Source of the DNA: an uncultured beta proteobacterium
GTDB lineage: Bacteria; Pseudomonadota; Gammaproteobacteria; Burkholderiales; Burkholderiaceae_C
DNA length: 42,238 nt
NCBI GenBank assembly: GCA_903832285.1
Contig: CAILAY010000130.1
Location: forward strand, 1 to 42,238
Direction of reading: 5' to 3'
The position numbers and the translations under genes were made by a program. Position 1 is the stretch's first letter; each line of letters starts with the position of its first letter. A model generated the notes under the pieces. The model was given only the letters and a program-made list of their open reading frames with translations, made no database searches and had not been told where the DNA came from. Shown one piece after another: positions 15,230-23,956 of the stretch.

Positions 15230-17665
15230 TTAGCTGCGCAGGCGTGCCCCGAGGCGATTCACCAGTTCGGTCACGACGCCCTTCACGGCCCCTTCGATTT
15301 GCGCCTCCGTCAGGGGCTCATCCGCGTTATTGAGGGTGAGGCGTATAGCCAGGCTCTTCTCGCCAGCAGCGAGGCCGCCAGGGGCCTCCGCGCCACCCTT
15401 TTGGAACTTGGGCCGGTACACGTCAAACAGTACGGCTTTGCGCAGCACCCCCCCGGTGCTGGTGCCCCAAACACAAGCCATCAGTTCAGCGTGAGTAACC
15501 GATTCGCTCACGACCACCGCAATGTCACGCTCCACGGCCTGCTGTTTTGGCACTCCGCCAAAACGTGGCATCGGTCGGCCCAGCACGGCCGCCAGATCGA
15601 GTTCAAACATCGCCGGTGCCTGCGCCAGGTCGTATCCTTGGCGCCACTTCGGGTGCAATTCGCCCACATGGCCGATGTTTGTTCCATCCACCGAGACGCT
15701 GGCACAGCGCCCCGGATGCATGGCCGGATGGACGGCAGGTTCAAACACCGGGTGCAAGGGTGCCAGCAGCATCTGCACGTCGCCTTTGAGATCGAAAATA
15801 TCCACGTTCTGCACCGTGCGTCCCCACTGCAGCAGGTCAGTCGGGCCATAGGCCAGGCCTGCCACACGCATGGGCTGGTGGATGCCCGGCACGGTGGTGT
15901 CGGACTCTGGCACGGACGCATCGCGCGAAAACACTCGGCCCAACTCGAACACGCGCACGCGCTCGGCCTTGCGGTCGCAGTTGAATTTCAGCACCTGAAT
16001 CAGCGAGCCCAGGAGCGACGAACGCATCACGCTCATCTGGCTGGCGATCGGATTGATCAGGCGAATTGGTGCGGCGTTCCCCGCCAACTCGCTCTCCCAG
16101 CGCTCCTCAACAAAGGCGAAGTTGATGGTCTCCTGATAACCCAGACCGGCCAGCGCGCGGCGCACGGCAAACGGGCTGCGCTGCGACTCGTCACGCACGC
16201 GGGGGCTGATGGGCGCCAGCGGCGGTGTCGTCGGCAGGTTGTTATAGCCCACCATGCGCGCCACTTCCTCGATCAGGTCTTCCTCAATCTCCAGGTCGAA
16301 ACGGTAGGCCGGTGGCGTGACACTGATGACACCTTCCGACTCCGTCAAAGGCAAACCAAGGCGGCGCAGCGCGTTGGCGCATTGCTCCTGCGTCAGGGGC
16401 ATGCCAATCACCTTGGCGGCGCGCTCCACGCGCAGGTTCACGGGTCTTGCGACCGGCAGATTGACTCTGTGATCGTCCACGGGTCCGCACTCGCCACCGC
16501 AGATGTCCAGTATGAGTTGGGTGATGCGCTCGATGTGCTCAACCGTCAGATCGGGATCGACACCGCGTTCGAAGCGGTGCCCCGCGTCGGTGGAAAAATT
16601 GAAGCGGCGCGAACGTCCGGCGATGGCCTTGGGCCACCAGAATGCCGCCTCGACATAGACGTTTTGCGTGTCGTCGGACACGGCCGTAGCGTCGCCGCCC
16701 ATGATGCCGGCGAGCGACTCCACCTGCACGTCGTCGGCGATCACGCCGACTTTTTCGTCCACCGTGACGGTATTGCCGTTGAGCAGTTTGAGCTGTTCGC
16801 CCGCCTTGCCCCAGCGCACCACCAGACCGCCGTGGATCTTGTCCAGATCAAAAATGTGTGTGGGCCTGCCAAACTCGAACATGACGTAGTTGGAGATGTC
16901 CACCAGCGCGGTTACGCTGCGTTGCCCGCAACGTGCGAGCCGGTCCACCATCCACTGCGGCGTGGGTGCTTTCGGATTCACGTTGCGCACGATGCGCCCG
17001 GAGAATCGACCGCACAGATCGCTGGCCTGCACCGTCACTGGCACACGGTCCTGATGGCTCACGGCCGCGGCGGGAAACTGCGGCTGCAACAGCGGCGACC
17101 CGGTCAGCGCCGACACTTCGCGCGCCACGCCGTACACACTTAGACAATGCGCCAGATTGGGTGTGAGCTTGAGCGTGAAGAGCTGGTCGTCCAGATTCAG
17201 ATGTGCGCGGATGTCTTGACCCACGACGGCATCCGCGGCCAGTTCAAGCAGGCCACCGTGCTCTTCAGAAATCTTCAACTCACGCGCCGAGCACAGCATG
17301 CCCTGGCTCTCGACGCCGCGCAGTTGTCCCAGTTTGATGGGGAAGGGCTTGCCGTCCTCCCCCGGTGGCAGTTCCGCACCGACCAGTGCGCAGGGCACCT
17401 TGATGCCGACGCGGGCATTGGGCGCGCCGCAAACGATGTTGAGCAAGGCACCCTGCCCCACGTCCACCTGGCACACGCGCAGGCGGTCGGCGTTGGGGTG
17501 CTGCACGGCCTCCTTGATCTCGCCCACCACAATCTTGGTGAAAGGTGGCGCAACAGGGTGCAACTCTTCCACCTCGAGCCCGGCCATGGTGAGGGTCTCG
17601 GCCAGTTGCGCCGTGGACAACGGCGGGTTGCAGAATTCGCGCAGCCAGGATTCAGGAAATTGCAT
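15230..17665 (-). CDS. pheT: Phenylalanine--tRNA ligase beta subunit
   Basis: 811 residues, close to the usual length of about 800. Order of parts: start [17 protein letters not shown]; tRNA-binding OB domain (about 40-150, [20 protein letters not shown]); B3/4 editing domain (about 210-380); B5 domain (about 405-475, [16 protein letters not shown]); a synthetase-like core with [20 protein letters not shown] and [12 protein letters not shown]; and a C-terminal FDX-ACB domain (about 715-810, [19 protein letters not shown]). It pairs with PheS as (alpha-beta)2, and this subunit carries editing and tRNA recognition. It follows pheS by 12 bases. The 614-codon frame on the opposite strand is an antisense shadow of high-GC coding sequence. 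Confidence 0.97.
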   Translation of the reverse strand: MQFPESWLREFCNPPLSTAQLAETLTMAGLEVEELHPVAPPFTKIVVGEIKEAVQHPNADRLRVCQVDVGQGALLNIVCGAPNARVGIKVPCALVGAELPPGEDGKPFPIKLGQLRGVESQGMLCSARELKISEEHGGLLELAADAVVGQDIRAHLNLDDQLFTLKLTPNLAHCLSVYGVAREVSALTGSPLLQPQFPAAAVSHQDRVPVTVQASDLCGRFSGRIVRNVNPKAPTPQWMVDRLARCGQRSVTALVDISNYVMFEFGRPTHIFDLDKIHGGLVVRWGKAGEQLKLLNGNTVTVDEKVGVIADDVQVESLAGIMGGDATAVSDDTQNVYVEAAFWWPKAIAGRSRRFNFSTDAGHRFERGVDPDLTVEHIERITQLILDICGGECGPVDDHRVNLPVARPVNLRVERAAKVIGMPLTQEQCANALRRLGLPLTESEGVISVTPPAYRFDLEIEEDLIEEVARMVGYNNLPTTPPLAPISPRVRDESQRSPFAVRRALAGLGYQETINFAFVEERWESELAGNAAPIRLINPIASQMSVMRSSLLGSLIQVLKFNCDRKAERVRVFELGRVFSRDASVPESDTTVPGIHQPMRVAGLAYGPTDLLQWGRTVQNVDIFDLKGDVQMLLAPLHPVFEPAVHPAMHPGRCASVSVDGTNIGHVGELHPKWRQGYDLAQAPAMFELDLAAVLGRPMPRFGGVPKQQAVERDIAVVVSESVTHAELMACVWGTSTGGVLRKAVLFDVYRPKFQKGGAEAPGGLAAGEKSLAIRLTLNNADEPLTEAQIEGAVKGVVTELVNRLGARLRS

Positions 17666-17677
17666 GGTGTTTTCTGG

Positions 17678-18715
17678 TTATTGGAATTGCGAAAGAAAGC
17701 GCACGTCGCCGTCGAAAAACAGGCGCAGATCATTCACGCCGTAACGCAGCATGGTGAGGCGGTCAGCGCCCATGCCGAAGGCAAAACCGATGTACTGCTC
17801 GGGGTCGAGGCCGAAATTTTCCACCACGCGGGGATGCACCTGACCGCTGCCTGCGACCTCCAGCCAGCGCCCAGCCAGCGGACCCGACTGAAACTGGATA
17901 TCGATCTCGGCGCTGGGTTCGGTGAAGGGGAAGTAACTTGGTCGAAACCGCAGTTCCAACTCTTTGGTTTCGAAGAACGTGTGGCAAAAATCGGTGAACA
18001 CCACCTTCAAATCCTTGAAGCTCACGTTCTGCCCGATCCACAAACCCTCGACCTGATGGAACATGGGCGAATGGGTGGCGTCGCTGTCCACACGGTAGGT
18101 ACGTCCCGGCGCAATCACGCGAATCTCCGGCATCACCGCGCCGGTGCTCATCTCCGCCTTGTGCTTCTTGACGTGCTGCACGGCGTAGCGGTTCTGCATC
18201 GGACTGGTGTGCGTGCGCAGGAGGTTGCCGCCCTCGACATAGAAGGTGTCGTGCATGGCGCGCGCCGGATGATCTTCGGGGAAATTCAGTGCGCCAAAGT
18301 TGTACCAGTCGTTCTCGATTTCGGGACCATCGGCCACATCAAAACCCATTGATCCAAAGATCTGTTCGATGCGCTCCATCGACAGCGACACCGGGTGCAG
18401 GCTGCCCATGCCGCGCTTGCGCCCGGTAAGCGTGACGTCCAGCGCCTCAGCCTTTAGTTGCTGGTCGAGCTCGGCCTGAGCCAGCGCAGTTCGCCGCTCG
18501 GTCAGCGCCGCTTCGATCGCCTGCTTGGCCAGGTTGATGGCGGCGCCGCGCGACTTCTTATCAACCACGCTCAGTGCGGCCATGCCCTTCATCAACTCGG
18601 TGATGCGGCCAGTCTTGCCCAGAAACTGCGCCTTGGCATTCTCCAGGTCCGCCGGCGTGGCAGCCTGGCCAAACGCGGCTCTGGCGCTCTCGACGATGGC
18701 GTTCAACTCAGTCAT
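17678..18715 (-). CDS. pheS: Phenylalanine--tRNA ligase alpha subunit
   Basis: 345 residues from ATG 18715 (a TTG just upstream is less likely; GGGAGA precedes the ATG by 5 bases). The N-terminal coiled coil covers about 1-90. Class II motifs follow: motif 1 region [19 protein letters not shown], motif 2 [20 protein letters not shown] (about 200-220) and motif 3 near [20 protein letters not shown] (about 310-330). It catalyses attachment of phenylalanine to tRNA-Phe together with PheT. A terminator-like hairpin between rplT and this gene (18754-18786) suggests attenuation or partial termination. No pheM-like leader peptide was identified. Confidence 0.97.
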   Translation of the reverse strand: MTELNAIVESARAAFGQAATPADLENAKAQFLGKTGRITELMKGMAALSVVDKKSRGAAINLAKQAIEAALTERRTALAQAELDQQLKAEALDVTLTGRKRGMGSLHPVSLSMERIEQIFGSMGFDVADGPEIENDWYNFGALNFPEDHPARAMHDTFYVEGGNLLRTHTSPMQNRYAVQHVKKHKAEMSTGAVMPEIRVIAPGRTYRVDSDATHSPMFHQVEGLWIGQNVSFKDLKVVFTDFCHTFFETKELELRFRPSYFPFTEPSAEIDIQFQSGPLAGRWLEVAGSGQVHPRVVENFGLDPEQYIGFAFGMGADRLTMLRYGVNDLRLFFDGDVRFLSQFQ

Positions 18716-18753
18716 CAATCTCTCCCGTAATCAGATTCGGTCGCCCCAACTAA

Positions 18754-18786
18754 AAAGGGCTAAAGGCTTTGCAAGCCCTTAGCCCT
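18754..18786 (-). terminator. Terminator or attenuator between rplT and pheS
   Basis: On the minus strand AGGGCTAAGGGCTTGC folds onto AAGCCTTTAGCCCT, followed by TTTT. It lies 50 bases after rplT and about 38 bases before the pheS start, so it may tune pheST expression relative to the ribosomal protein genes. Confidence 0.75.
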
Positions 18787-18835
18787 CGTTGTCCGGCAAA
18801 CCAAAACGCGTGGCGGCAAGCCGCGCGATGTGGCT

Positions 18836-19195
18836 TTAAGCCGCCAGCTTGGCTTTGACTTGCTCCACGATGGCAGCAAAACCCGCTGCATCATGCACAG
18901 CCATATCGGCCAGCACCTTGCGGTCGATCTCGATGCAGGCCTTCTTCAGACCATTGGCGAACTGACTGTAGGTCATGCCGCACGAACGCGAAGCGGCGTT
19001 GATACGGGCAATCCACAGCTGACGGAAGACCCGCTTGCGGGTACGACGGTCACGGTAGGCATATTGCCCGGCCTTCATCACCGCTTCTTTGGCGACACGG
19101 AAGACATTGCCGCGGCGACCGCGGAAACCTTTGGCAAGGGCGAGAACTTTTTTGTGGCGGGCGCGAGCCGTTACACCACGTTTGACGCGAGGCAT
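18836..19195 (-). CDS. rplT: 50S ribosomal protein L20
   Basis: 119 residues, the normal length. Conserved stretches are [58 protein letters not shown] and the C-terminal [15 protein letters not shown] segment (here [12 protein letters not shown]). It binds 23S rRNA early in 50S assembly and in other bacteria represses its own operon. It lies 25 bases after rpmI. Confidence 0.98.
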   Translation of the reverse strand: MPRVKRGVTARARHKKVLALAKGFRGRRGNVFRVAKEAVMKAGQYAYRDRRTRKRVFRQLWIARINAASRSCGMTYSQFANGLKKACIEIDRKVLADMAVHDAAGFAAIVEQVKAKLAA

Positions 19196-19220
19196 GTGAG
19201 TACTCCTTGTTCGTCGTTAA

Positions 19221-19424
19221 TCAAATACCTTGGCCTGGCAACATCTGCGACATGTGACCCATATTGGTCTCATGCACAGCAGTCGATCCACGCAAATGGC
19301 GTTTATTTTTGGTGGTCTTCTTCGTCAGGATGTGACGCTTAAAGGCTTGGCCGCGCTTGACGGTACCACCTGGACGAACGCGAAAACGCTTTTTCGCACC
19401 GCTCTTGGTCTTCATTTTGGGCAT
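19221..19424 (-). CDS. rpmI: 50S ribosomal protein L35
   Basis: 67 residues, a standard length. The sequence begins [20 protein letters not shown] and contains [20 protein letters not shown], the typical basic L35 pattern, ending in MLPGQGI. GGAG precedes the ATG by about 8 bases. It is part of the infC-rpmI-rplT unit. Confidence 0.98.
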   Translation of the reverse strand: MPKMKTKSGAKKRFRVRPGGTVKRGQAFKRHILTKKTTKNKRHLRGSTAVHETNMGHMSQMLPGQGI

Positions 19425-19504
19425 TGAAATGCTCCTTTTCTATTGTGCTCGTGAGGCGTTCGGAAAACCGATTCCGACCTTGCAGGCCCCGAGCCACTTG
19501 TTAA

Positions 19505-19525
19505 GTGGCGAGTCAAGCTCGCCAC
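19505..19525 (-). promoter_or_regulatory. Hairpin in the infC-rpmI spacer
   Basis: Eight-base perfect stem GTGGCGAG/CTCGCCAC with a 5-base loop, 80 bases upstream of rpmI. A second inverted repeat (ACCGG / CCGGT type) sits near 19550-19565. The position fits a leader for L20/L35 control, but it could also be an mRNA stability or processing site. Confidence 0.35.
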
Positions 19526-19591
19526 ATCGGAAAGCACCAAGCTCTCCGGTCATTCCCGACCGGTCATTCAACCCATCGGGAAAGATACTTG

Positions 19592-20194
19592 CTATGCCGA
19601 CGCGGCGCTTGCCACTTCAGCCGCCGGCTTTGGCGCACCGCCACCGGCCTTCTTGCGGCCCGGCGCGATCATCATGATCATCTGCCGACCCTCAAGGCGG
19701 GGGAACTGCTCCACCACAATCAAATCCGCCAGTTCATCGCGAATACGATTGAGCAAGGCCATGCCCAATTCCTGGTGCGTGATCTCGCGGCCACGAAAGC
19801 GCAGCGTGATCTTGCACTTGTCACCCTCAGCCAAGAAGCGCTTGATGTTGCGCATCTTGATGTTGTAGTCGCCGTCGTCCGTGCCCGGGCGAAACTTGAC
19901 TTCCTTGATCTCGATAACCGTCTGCTTGGCTTTCGCCTCCGCCGCCTTCTTCTGCTCCATGTACTTGAACTTCCCGTAGTCCATCAAGCGACAGACCGGT
20001 GGAATGGCAGTGGCAACGGTTTCAACCAGATCCACATCCAACTCACCCGCCATGCGCAGGGCTTCGGTGATGCTCACCACACCCAGTGGTTCGTTCTCAG
20101 GACCGGAGAGGCGGACTTCCGGGGCCATGATTTCCCGGTTCAGGCGGTGTTTACGTTCTTCGCGGTGGCGACGATCACGGAATTCAGTAGCGAT
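19592..20194 (-). CDS. infC: Translation initiation factor IF-3, ATC start codon
   Basis: 200 residues plus the start. Conserved text includes [77 protein letters not shown] and [19 protein letters not shown]. It keeps ribosomal subunits apart and checks start codon fidelity. No ATG or GTG stands at the expected start. ATC at 20194 is preceded by AAGGA with 8 bases spacing, and the protein then begins [16 protein letters not shown] as in relatives. A rare start codon is the known means of infC autoregulation, because IF-3 discriminates against it. The gap to the thrS stop is 19 bases. The final residues ([10 protein letters not shown]) are an alanine-rich tail. Confidence 0.92.
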   Translation of the reverse strand: MATEFRDRRHREERKHRLNREIMAPEVRLSGPENEPLGVVSITEALRMAGELDVDLVETVATAIPPVCRLMDYGKFKYMEQKKAAEAKAKQTVIEIKEVKFRPGTDDGDYNIKMRNIKRFLAEGDKCKITLRFRGREITHQELGMALLNRIRDELADLIVVEQFPRLEGRQMIMMIAPGRKKAGGGAPKPAAEVASAASA

Positions 20195-20213
20195 GGCTTC
20201 AATCCTTAAAAAA

Positions 20214-22118
20214 CTATTTACTCGCAATGTCGGCGGAGATTTTTTGCGCGAACGCTTCCAGAGACATCACACCGAGGTCAAGATTGCCCCGTGCGCGCAC
20301 TGCAACGGCGCCTGCTGCCTTCTCCTTGTCACCCACGACCAGGATGTAGGGCAGCTTCTGCATTGAATGCTCGCGTATTTTATACGTGATTTTCTCGTTT
20401 CGCAGATCCAGGTCAACTCTAAGCCCTTGATTTTGCAGAGATTTGGTTATTTCACGACAGTATTCGGCCTGCGCATCCGTGATATTGAGCACCGCCACCT
20501 GCACCGGAGCCAGCCACGTCGGCAGCGCGCCCGCGTGCTCTTCGATCAAAATGCCGATGAAGCGCTCCAGGCTGCCTACGATGGCTCTGTGCAGCATCAC
20601 TGGGCGATGGCGTGCGCTGTCTTCGCCCACATATTCGGCGTCCAGGCGCTCGGTCATGAAGAAATCCACCTGCATCGTGCCGCACTGCCACTGACGACCG
20701 ATAGCGTCTTTCAGCGTGTACTCGATCTTCGGTCCATAGAAGGCGCCTTCACCCGGTGACACCTCGAACTCGCAGCCAGAGCGCCGCAGCGCTTCCATCA
20801 CCGCGAACTCGGCCTTGTCCCAGCTTTCGTCGCTGCCGATGCGTTTTTCGGGGCGCGTGGCCACCTTGTAGATGATGTTCTTGAAACCGAAGTCGGCGTA
20901 CACTTTTTGCAGCAGGGCCGTGTAATTGACACACTCGTCCAATATCTGGTCTTCGGTGCAGAAGATGTGACCATCGTCCTGTGTGAAGCCCCGAACCCGC
21001 ATGATGCCGTGCAGCCCGCCGGTGGCCTCGTTGCGGTGGCATTGACCGAACTCGCCGTAGCGCAAGGGCAGGTCGCGGTAGCTTTTGATGCCTTGCTTGA
21101 AGATCAGGATATGGCCTGGGCAGTTCATCGGCTTGAGCGCGTAGTCGCGCTTCTCTGACTCGGTCGTGAACATGTTCTCGCGGTACTTGTCCCAGTGGCC
21201 TGTCTTCTCCCAAAGCGACTTGTCCAGCAGTTGCGGCCCCTTGACTTCCTGGTAGCCGTTGTCGCGATAGACCTGGCGCATGTATTGCTCCACGCCTTGC
21301 CACACGGTCCAACCCTTGGGGTGCCAGAACACCAATCCAGGAGCGTGGTCGTCGATGTGGAACAAATCGAGTTCGCGCCCGAGTTTGCGGTGGTCGCGCT
21401 TCTCGGCCTCTTCCAGCATCGTCAGGTGCTGCTGCAGTTCATCCTTGGTGGCCCAAGCCGTGCCGTAGATGCGTTGCAGCATTTCATTCCTGTGATCGCC
21501 ACGCCAGTAGGCGCCGGCCAGTTTCATGAGCTTGAAGTGCTTGAGCTTGCCGGTGCTGGGCACGTGCGGCCCGCGGCACAGATCTTCAAAATTTCCTTCG
21601 CGATACAGCGACACATCCTCGCCCACCGGAATGCTGCCGATGATCTCGGCCTTGTAATGCTCACCCAGACCCTTGAAATACTCCACCGCTTCGTCGCGCG
21701 GCAGCACGCGGCGCGTCACCGGCTCGTCCTTGTCGGCAAGGTTTGCCATCTTGCGCTCGATGGCCGCCAGATCTTCGGGCGTGAACGGGCGCTTGTAGGA
21801 AAAGTCGTAGAAGAAACCGTTCTCTATCACCGGTCCGATTGTCACTTGCGCATCGGGAAACAATTCCTTCACCGCGCAGGCCAGCAAGTGCGCCGTGGAG
21901 TGGCGGATCAACTCCAGCCCGTCGGCATCCTTGGCGGTGACGATGGCCAGAGCCGCGTCCGCGCTCATGGCGTAGCTGGTGTCCACCAGCTTGCCGTCAA
22001 CCTTGCCACCCAGTGCCGCCTTGGCGAGCCCGGTGCCAATCGAGGCGGCCACTTCAGCGACCGTGACTGGACCAGAAAATTCGCGCTTGGAACCGTCGGG
22101 GAGAGTGATGTGAATCAT
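20214..22118 (-). CDS. thrS: Threonine--tRNA ligase
   Basis: 634 residues from ATG 22118 ([14 protein letters not shown]), the family's standard start. Domains: TGS 1-60, editing domain about 65-225 with [15 protein letters not shown], class II catalytic core about 245-535, anticodon-binding domain about 540-634. Core motifs include [23 protein letters not shown] (zinc cysteine), [20 protein letters not shown] (motif 2) and the late [20 protein letters not shown] (motif 3, zinc histidine region upstream). It charges tRNA-Thr and edits mischarged serine. No Shine-Dalgarno sequence precedes the ATG. Instead a GC hairpin plus T-rich run lies 1-35 bases upstream, which may form a control element. 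It is the first gene of the thrS-infC-rpmI-rplT-pheST block. Confidence 0.97.
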   Translation of the reverse strand: MIHITLPDGSKREFSGPVTVAEVAASIGTGLAKAALGGKVDGKLVDTSYAMSADAALAIVTAKDADGLELIRHSTAHLLACAVKELFPDAQVTIGPVIENGFFYDFSYKRPFTPEDLAAIERKMANLADKDEPVTRRVLPRDEAVEYFKGLGEHYKAEIIGSIPVGEDVSLYREGNFEDLCRGPHVPSTGKLKHFKLMKLAGAYWRGDHRNEMLQRIYGTAWATKDELQQHLTMLEEAEKRDHRKLGRELDLFHIDDHAPGLVFWHPKGWTVWQGVEQYMRQVYRDNGYQEVKGPQLLDKSLWEKTGHWDKYRENMFTTESEKRDYALKPMNCPGHILIFKQGIKSYRDLPLRYGEFGQCHRNEATGGLHGIMRVRGFTQDDGHIFCTEDQILDECVNYTALLQKVYADFGFKNIIYKVATRPEKRIGSDESWDKAEFAVMEALRRSGCEFEVSPGEGAFYGPKIEYTLKDAIGRQWQCGTMQVDFFMTERLDAEYVGEDSARHRPVMLHRAIVGSLERFIGILIEEHAGALPTWLAPVQVAVLNITDAQAEYCREITKSLQNQGLRVDLDLRNEKITYKIREHSMQKLPYILVVGDKEKAAGAVAVRARGNLDLGVMSLEAFAQKISADIASK

Positions 22119-22153
22119 GATGAAAAAAGGAAAGGCGCGGCTCGTTCCGCGCC
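22119..22153 (-). promoter_or_regulatory. thrS leader hairpin with U-rich run
   Basis: On the minus strand GGCGCGG-AACGAG-CCGCGCC is followed by TTTCCTTTTTT and then the start region. It resembles a terminator or attenuator placed directly before the gene. In E. coli thrS is controlled by tRNA-like leader hairpins. This one has no obvious CGU anticodon mimic, so its mechanism is unknown. Confidence 0.45.
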
Positions 22154-22170
22154 CGGCTGGCAAAGGGATG

Positions 22171-22176
22171 ATTTTA
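22171..22176 (-). promoter_or_regulatory. Candidate -10 box (TAAAAT) upstream of thrS
   Basis: TAAAAT about 55 bases before the thrS ATG on the minus strand. The matching -35 position is G-rich and unlike consensus. Confidence 0.3.
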
Positions 22177-22297
22177 GCCCGTCACCGGCCCCTCCCCACC
22201 TCGTGCCGGCGCTCGGAGTTGCCGGCGCTCGATGCGCCGCTGCGACATGACTTGCATACCCGTCGCTGTGTTCATGGTTCGCAAGCCGAAATACAAA

Positions 22298-22909
22298 TCA
22301 GCGAATCATTTCCTGCCAGGTCTTGAACTCAGGATGGTTCGCAGTTCGCAACCATTCAAAACCCACCATTTCGGTGGTCACAAGTTCCACACCGGCACCC
22401 GCCAAACGATCAAATGCGGCGTCGCGATTGCGCTCGGTACGTGACGCACACGCGTCCGTGACGACCCAGACGTCAAACTCCTCTTGCAACAATTCAAGGG
22501 ACGTCTGCAGCACGCAGACGTGCGCCTCACAGCCCGCCACGATCACGGTGTTACGTTCCACCGGTGGCGCGGTCTTCTGCAGATGCTTGGGCAAACTGCG
22601 GGCATTGCCTTGCGCAGTGGCTACTCGCTGCGCTGGCCGCAGCCTTTGCACCAAGCCGTCTGCGCAGGCACTGAAGTGGCTCTTCACCAGAACGCGAGTG
22701 GGTTGCAAACGGGGCAGGAGTTCGGGCGTCGTCGGGCCAAGTTTGTCCGGATTGTGCTCGGTGGCCCAGATTGGAATCTGCAAGACCTGCGCCATCCGCG
22801 CAAGCCGTATCGCGTTGGCCAGCACAGACTCGGCTTCATGCACGGTCGGCAGCACGCGCGTCTGGTAGTCCACCAGCAACAGTAGGGAATCGTCGGCATC
22901 AAGAAGCAT
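22298..22909 (-). CDS. Isochorismatase-like cysteine hydrolase
   Basis: 203 residues. The predicted catalytic triad is visible: Asp14 in LLVDYQTRV, Lys76 in VLVKSHFSA, and Cys132 in AGCEAHVCVLQT, with the family's usual spacing and the preceding V-I-V-A-G strand. Members hydrolyse isochorismate or amide and imide compounds such as nicotinamide or N-carbamoyl substrates. This subgroup, sometimes annotated as YcaC-like hydrolase, has no firm substrate. No signal peptide, so it is cytoplasmic. It stands alone between thrS and a divergent NlpC/P60 gene, so context gives no substrate hint. Confidence 0.85.
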   Translation of the reverse strand: MLLDADDSLLLLVDYQTRVLPTVHEAESVLANAIRLARMAQVLQIPIWATEHNPDKLGPTTPELLPRLQPTRVLVKSHFSACADGLVQRLRPAQRVATAQGNARSLPKHLQKTAPPVERNTVIVAGCEAHVCVLQTSLELLQEEFDVWVVTDACASRTERNRDAAFDRLAGAGVELVTTEMVGFEWLRTANHPEFKTWQEMIR

Positions 22910-23032
22910 GAAAAGTCTTGGAAGAATTCAGGAATGTGCAAGCTTAAGGCCAAACGTCTACGTCGCCTGTCACGTTGAACTGCGACGCGGTGGCACAGGG
23001 TGGGGACGCCGGGCGGTGGCGGTGGCGGTGGC

Positions 23033-23061
23033 TTGACTTCGAAGGCGTTAGCTCATAATCT
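23033..23061 (+). promoter_or_regulatory. Candidate sigma-70 promoter of the NlpC/P60 gene
   Basis: TTGACT at 23033-23038, then either CATAAT at 23054-23059 (15-base spacer) or TAATCT at 23056-23061 (17-base spacer). Either would start transcription within a few bases of the ATG at 23069. Confidence 0.45.
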
Positions 23062-23068
23062 GCCGGCC

Positions 23069-23641
23069 ATGTATTTCCGCCTATGCGTCATCCTCCTCGT
23101 TTGCGCCAGCGCGCACGCCGCGCCGGAATCCGATTCTGCAGACGGGCTGAGCCAGTTGCTGGTTGACAAGGGCTTGCTGACACAGATTGGCGGCAGCCTT
23201 GCGCAGGCCCAGCACGTCGTGAGTGACAAGACCGGTGAACTGGTGGTGAATGCCATGGGCTTTCTGGGCGTGCCCTACCGTCGCGGCGGCAACACGGCCG
23301 AATCCGGCTTTGATTGCAGTGGTTTCGTGCGCGCCATGTACGGGCAGACGCTGGGTTTCGTGCTGCCGCGCCGTGCCGAGCAGCAGGCCGCTTCAACCCA
23401 GGTCATCGAACGATCCGAATTGGTTCCGGGCGATCTGGTGTTCTTCAACACCATGAAGCGTGCCTTCAGTCACGTGGGCATTTACGTTGGCGACGGCAAG
23501 TTCATCCATTCCCCCAAGCCGGGCGCCAAGGTCCGCATGGAGGACATGCGCATGACCTACTGGGACCGCCGGTTCAATGGCGCGCGCCGGGTTGCAACTC
23601 CACCTGTGCAAACGGCGGAAACCGCGCCGCTGGTTGAGTAA
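23069..23641 (+). CDS. Exported NlpC/P60 (C40) cell-wall peptidase
   Basis: 190 residues from ATG 23069. The upstream glycine-rich extension in the open frame comes from a GGTGGC tract and is not credible as protein. Signal peptide residues 1-18 (MYFRLCVILLVCASAHAA). The NlpC/P60 domain covers about 65-175 with LGVPYRRGGNTAESGFDCSG, nucleophile Cys83, His135 in SHVGIYVG and His147 in FIHSPKPG. It should cleave peptide stems in the periplasm, typically D-Glu to diamino acid bonds. There is no SH3 or LysM targeting domain. No Shine-Dalgarno sequence is visible (CTGCCGGCC before ATG). It converges on fixH with 9 bases between stops. Confidence 0.88.
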   Translation: MYFRLCVILLVCASAHAAPESDSADGLSQLLVDKGLLTQIGGSLAQAQHVVSDKTGELVVNAMGFLGVPYRRGGNTAESGFDCSGFVRAMYGQTLGFVLPRRAEQQAASTQVIERSELVPGDLVFFNTMKRAFSHVGIYVGDGKFIHSPKPGAKVRMEDMRMTYWDRRFNGARRVATPPVQTAETAPLVE

Positions 23642-23650
23642 GCACCGAGC

Positions 23651-23935
23651 CTATTTCTTCACATCGGGCAGGGTGCCTTCCTGTCTGACCGGGGCAACCC
23701 CCGTCGCAGCGTGGTTGCGCGCCGTCTGTGCCGGCGCAACGCTGGCGGCATTGTCGCCAAGGGTCTTGTTGATGTCGATGCCCTTGCGGTAGTAGTCGCT
23801 GTCCACCACCGGATCGGGGCGGGTTATGGCCAGATACAGCGTGGTGAATGAAGCCACGACCACAATCGCCGGTCCGCCCACGACCATCCAGACATAGCCG
23901 AACTTCCACCAGGGTCCTGAGGATTGCGTTGCCAT
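23651..23935 (-). CDS. FixH-like protein, short form
   Basis: 94 residues. One membrane span at about 12-36 (FGYVWMVVGGPAIVVVASFTTLYLAI), then the FixH hallmark VVDSDYYRKGIDINKTLG. The globular periplasmic domain found in alphaproteobacterial FixH is replaced by a short tail. FixH with FixG/CcoG and CcoI supports copper delivery and assembly of cbb3 oxidase. It lies 21 bases after ccoG, at the end of the cco operon. Confidence 0.85.
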   Translation of the reverse strand: MATQSSGPWWKFGYVWMVVGGPAIVVVASFTTLYLAITRPDPVVDSDYYRKGIDINKTLGDNAASVAPAQTARNHAATGVAPVRQEGTLPDVKK

Positions 23936-23956
23936 ATTTATTCCTCCATCATGTGT

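Noticed and set aside
15299..17143. 614-codon open frame on the plus strand
   Set aside because: Lies entirely antisense to pheT, whose protein is unmistakable. Histidine/arginine-rich composition and no domain; typical high-GC shadow.
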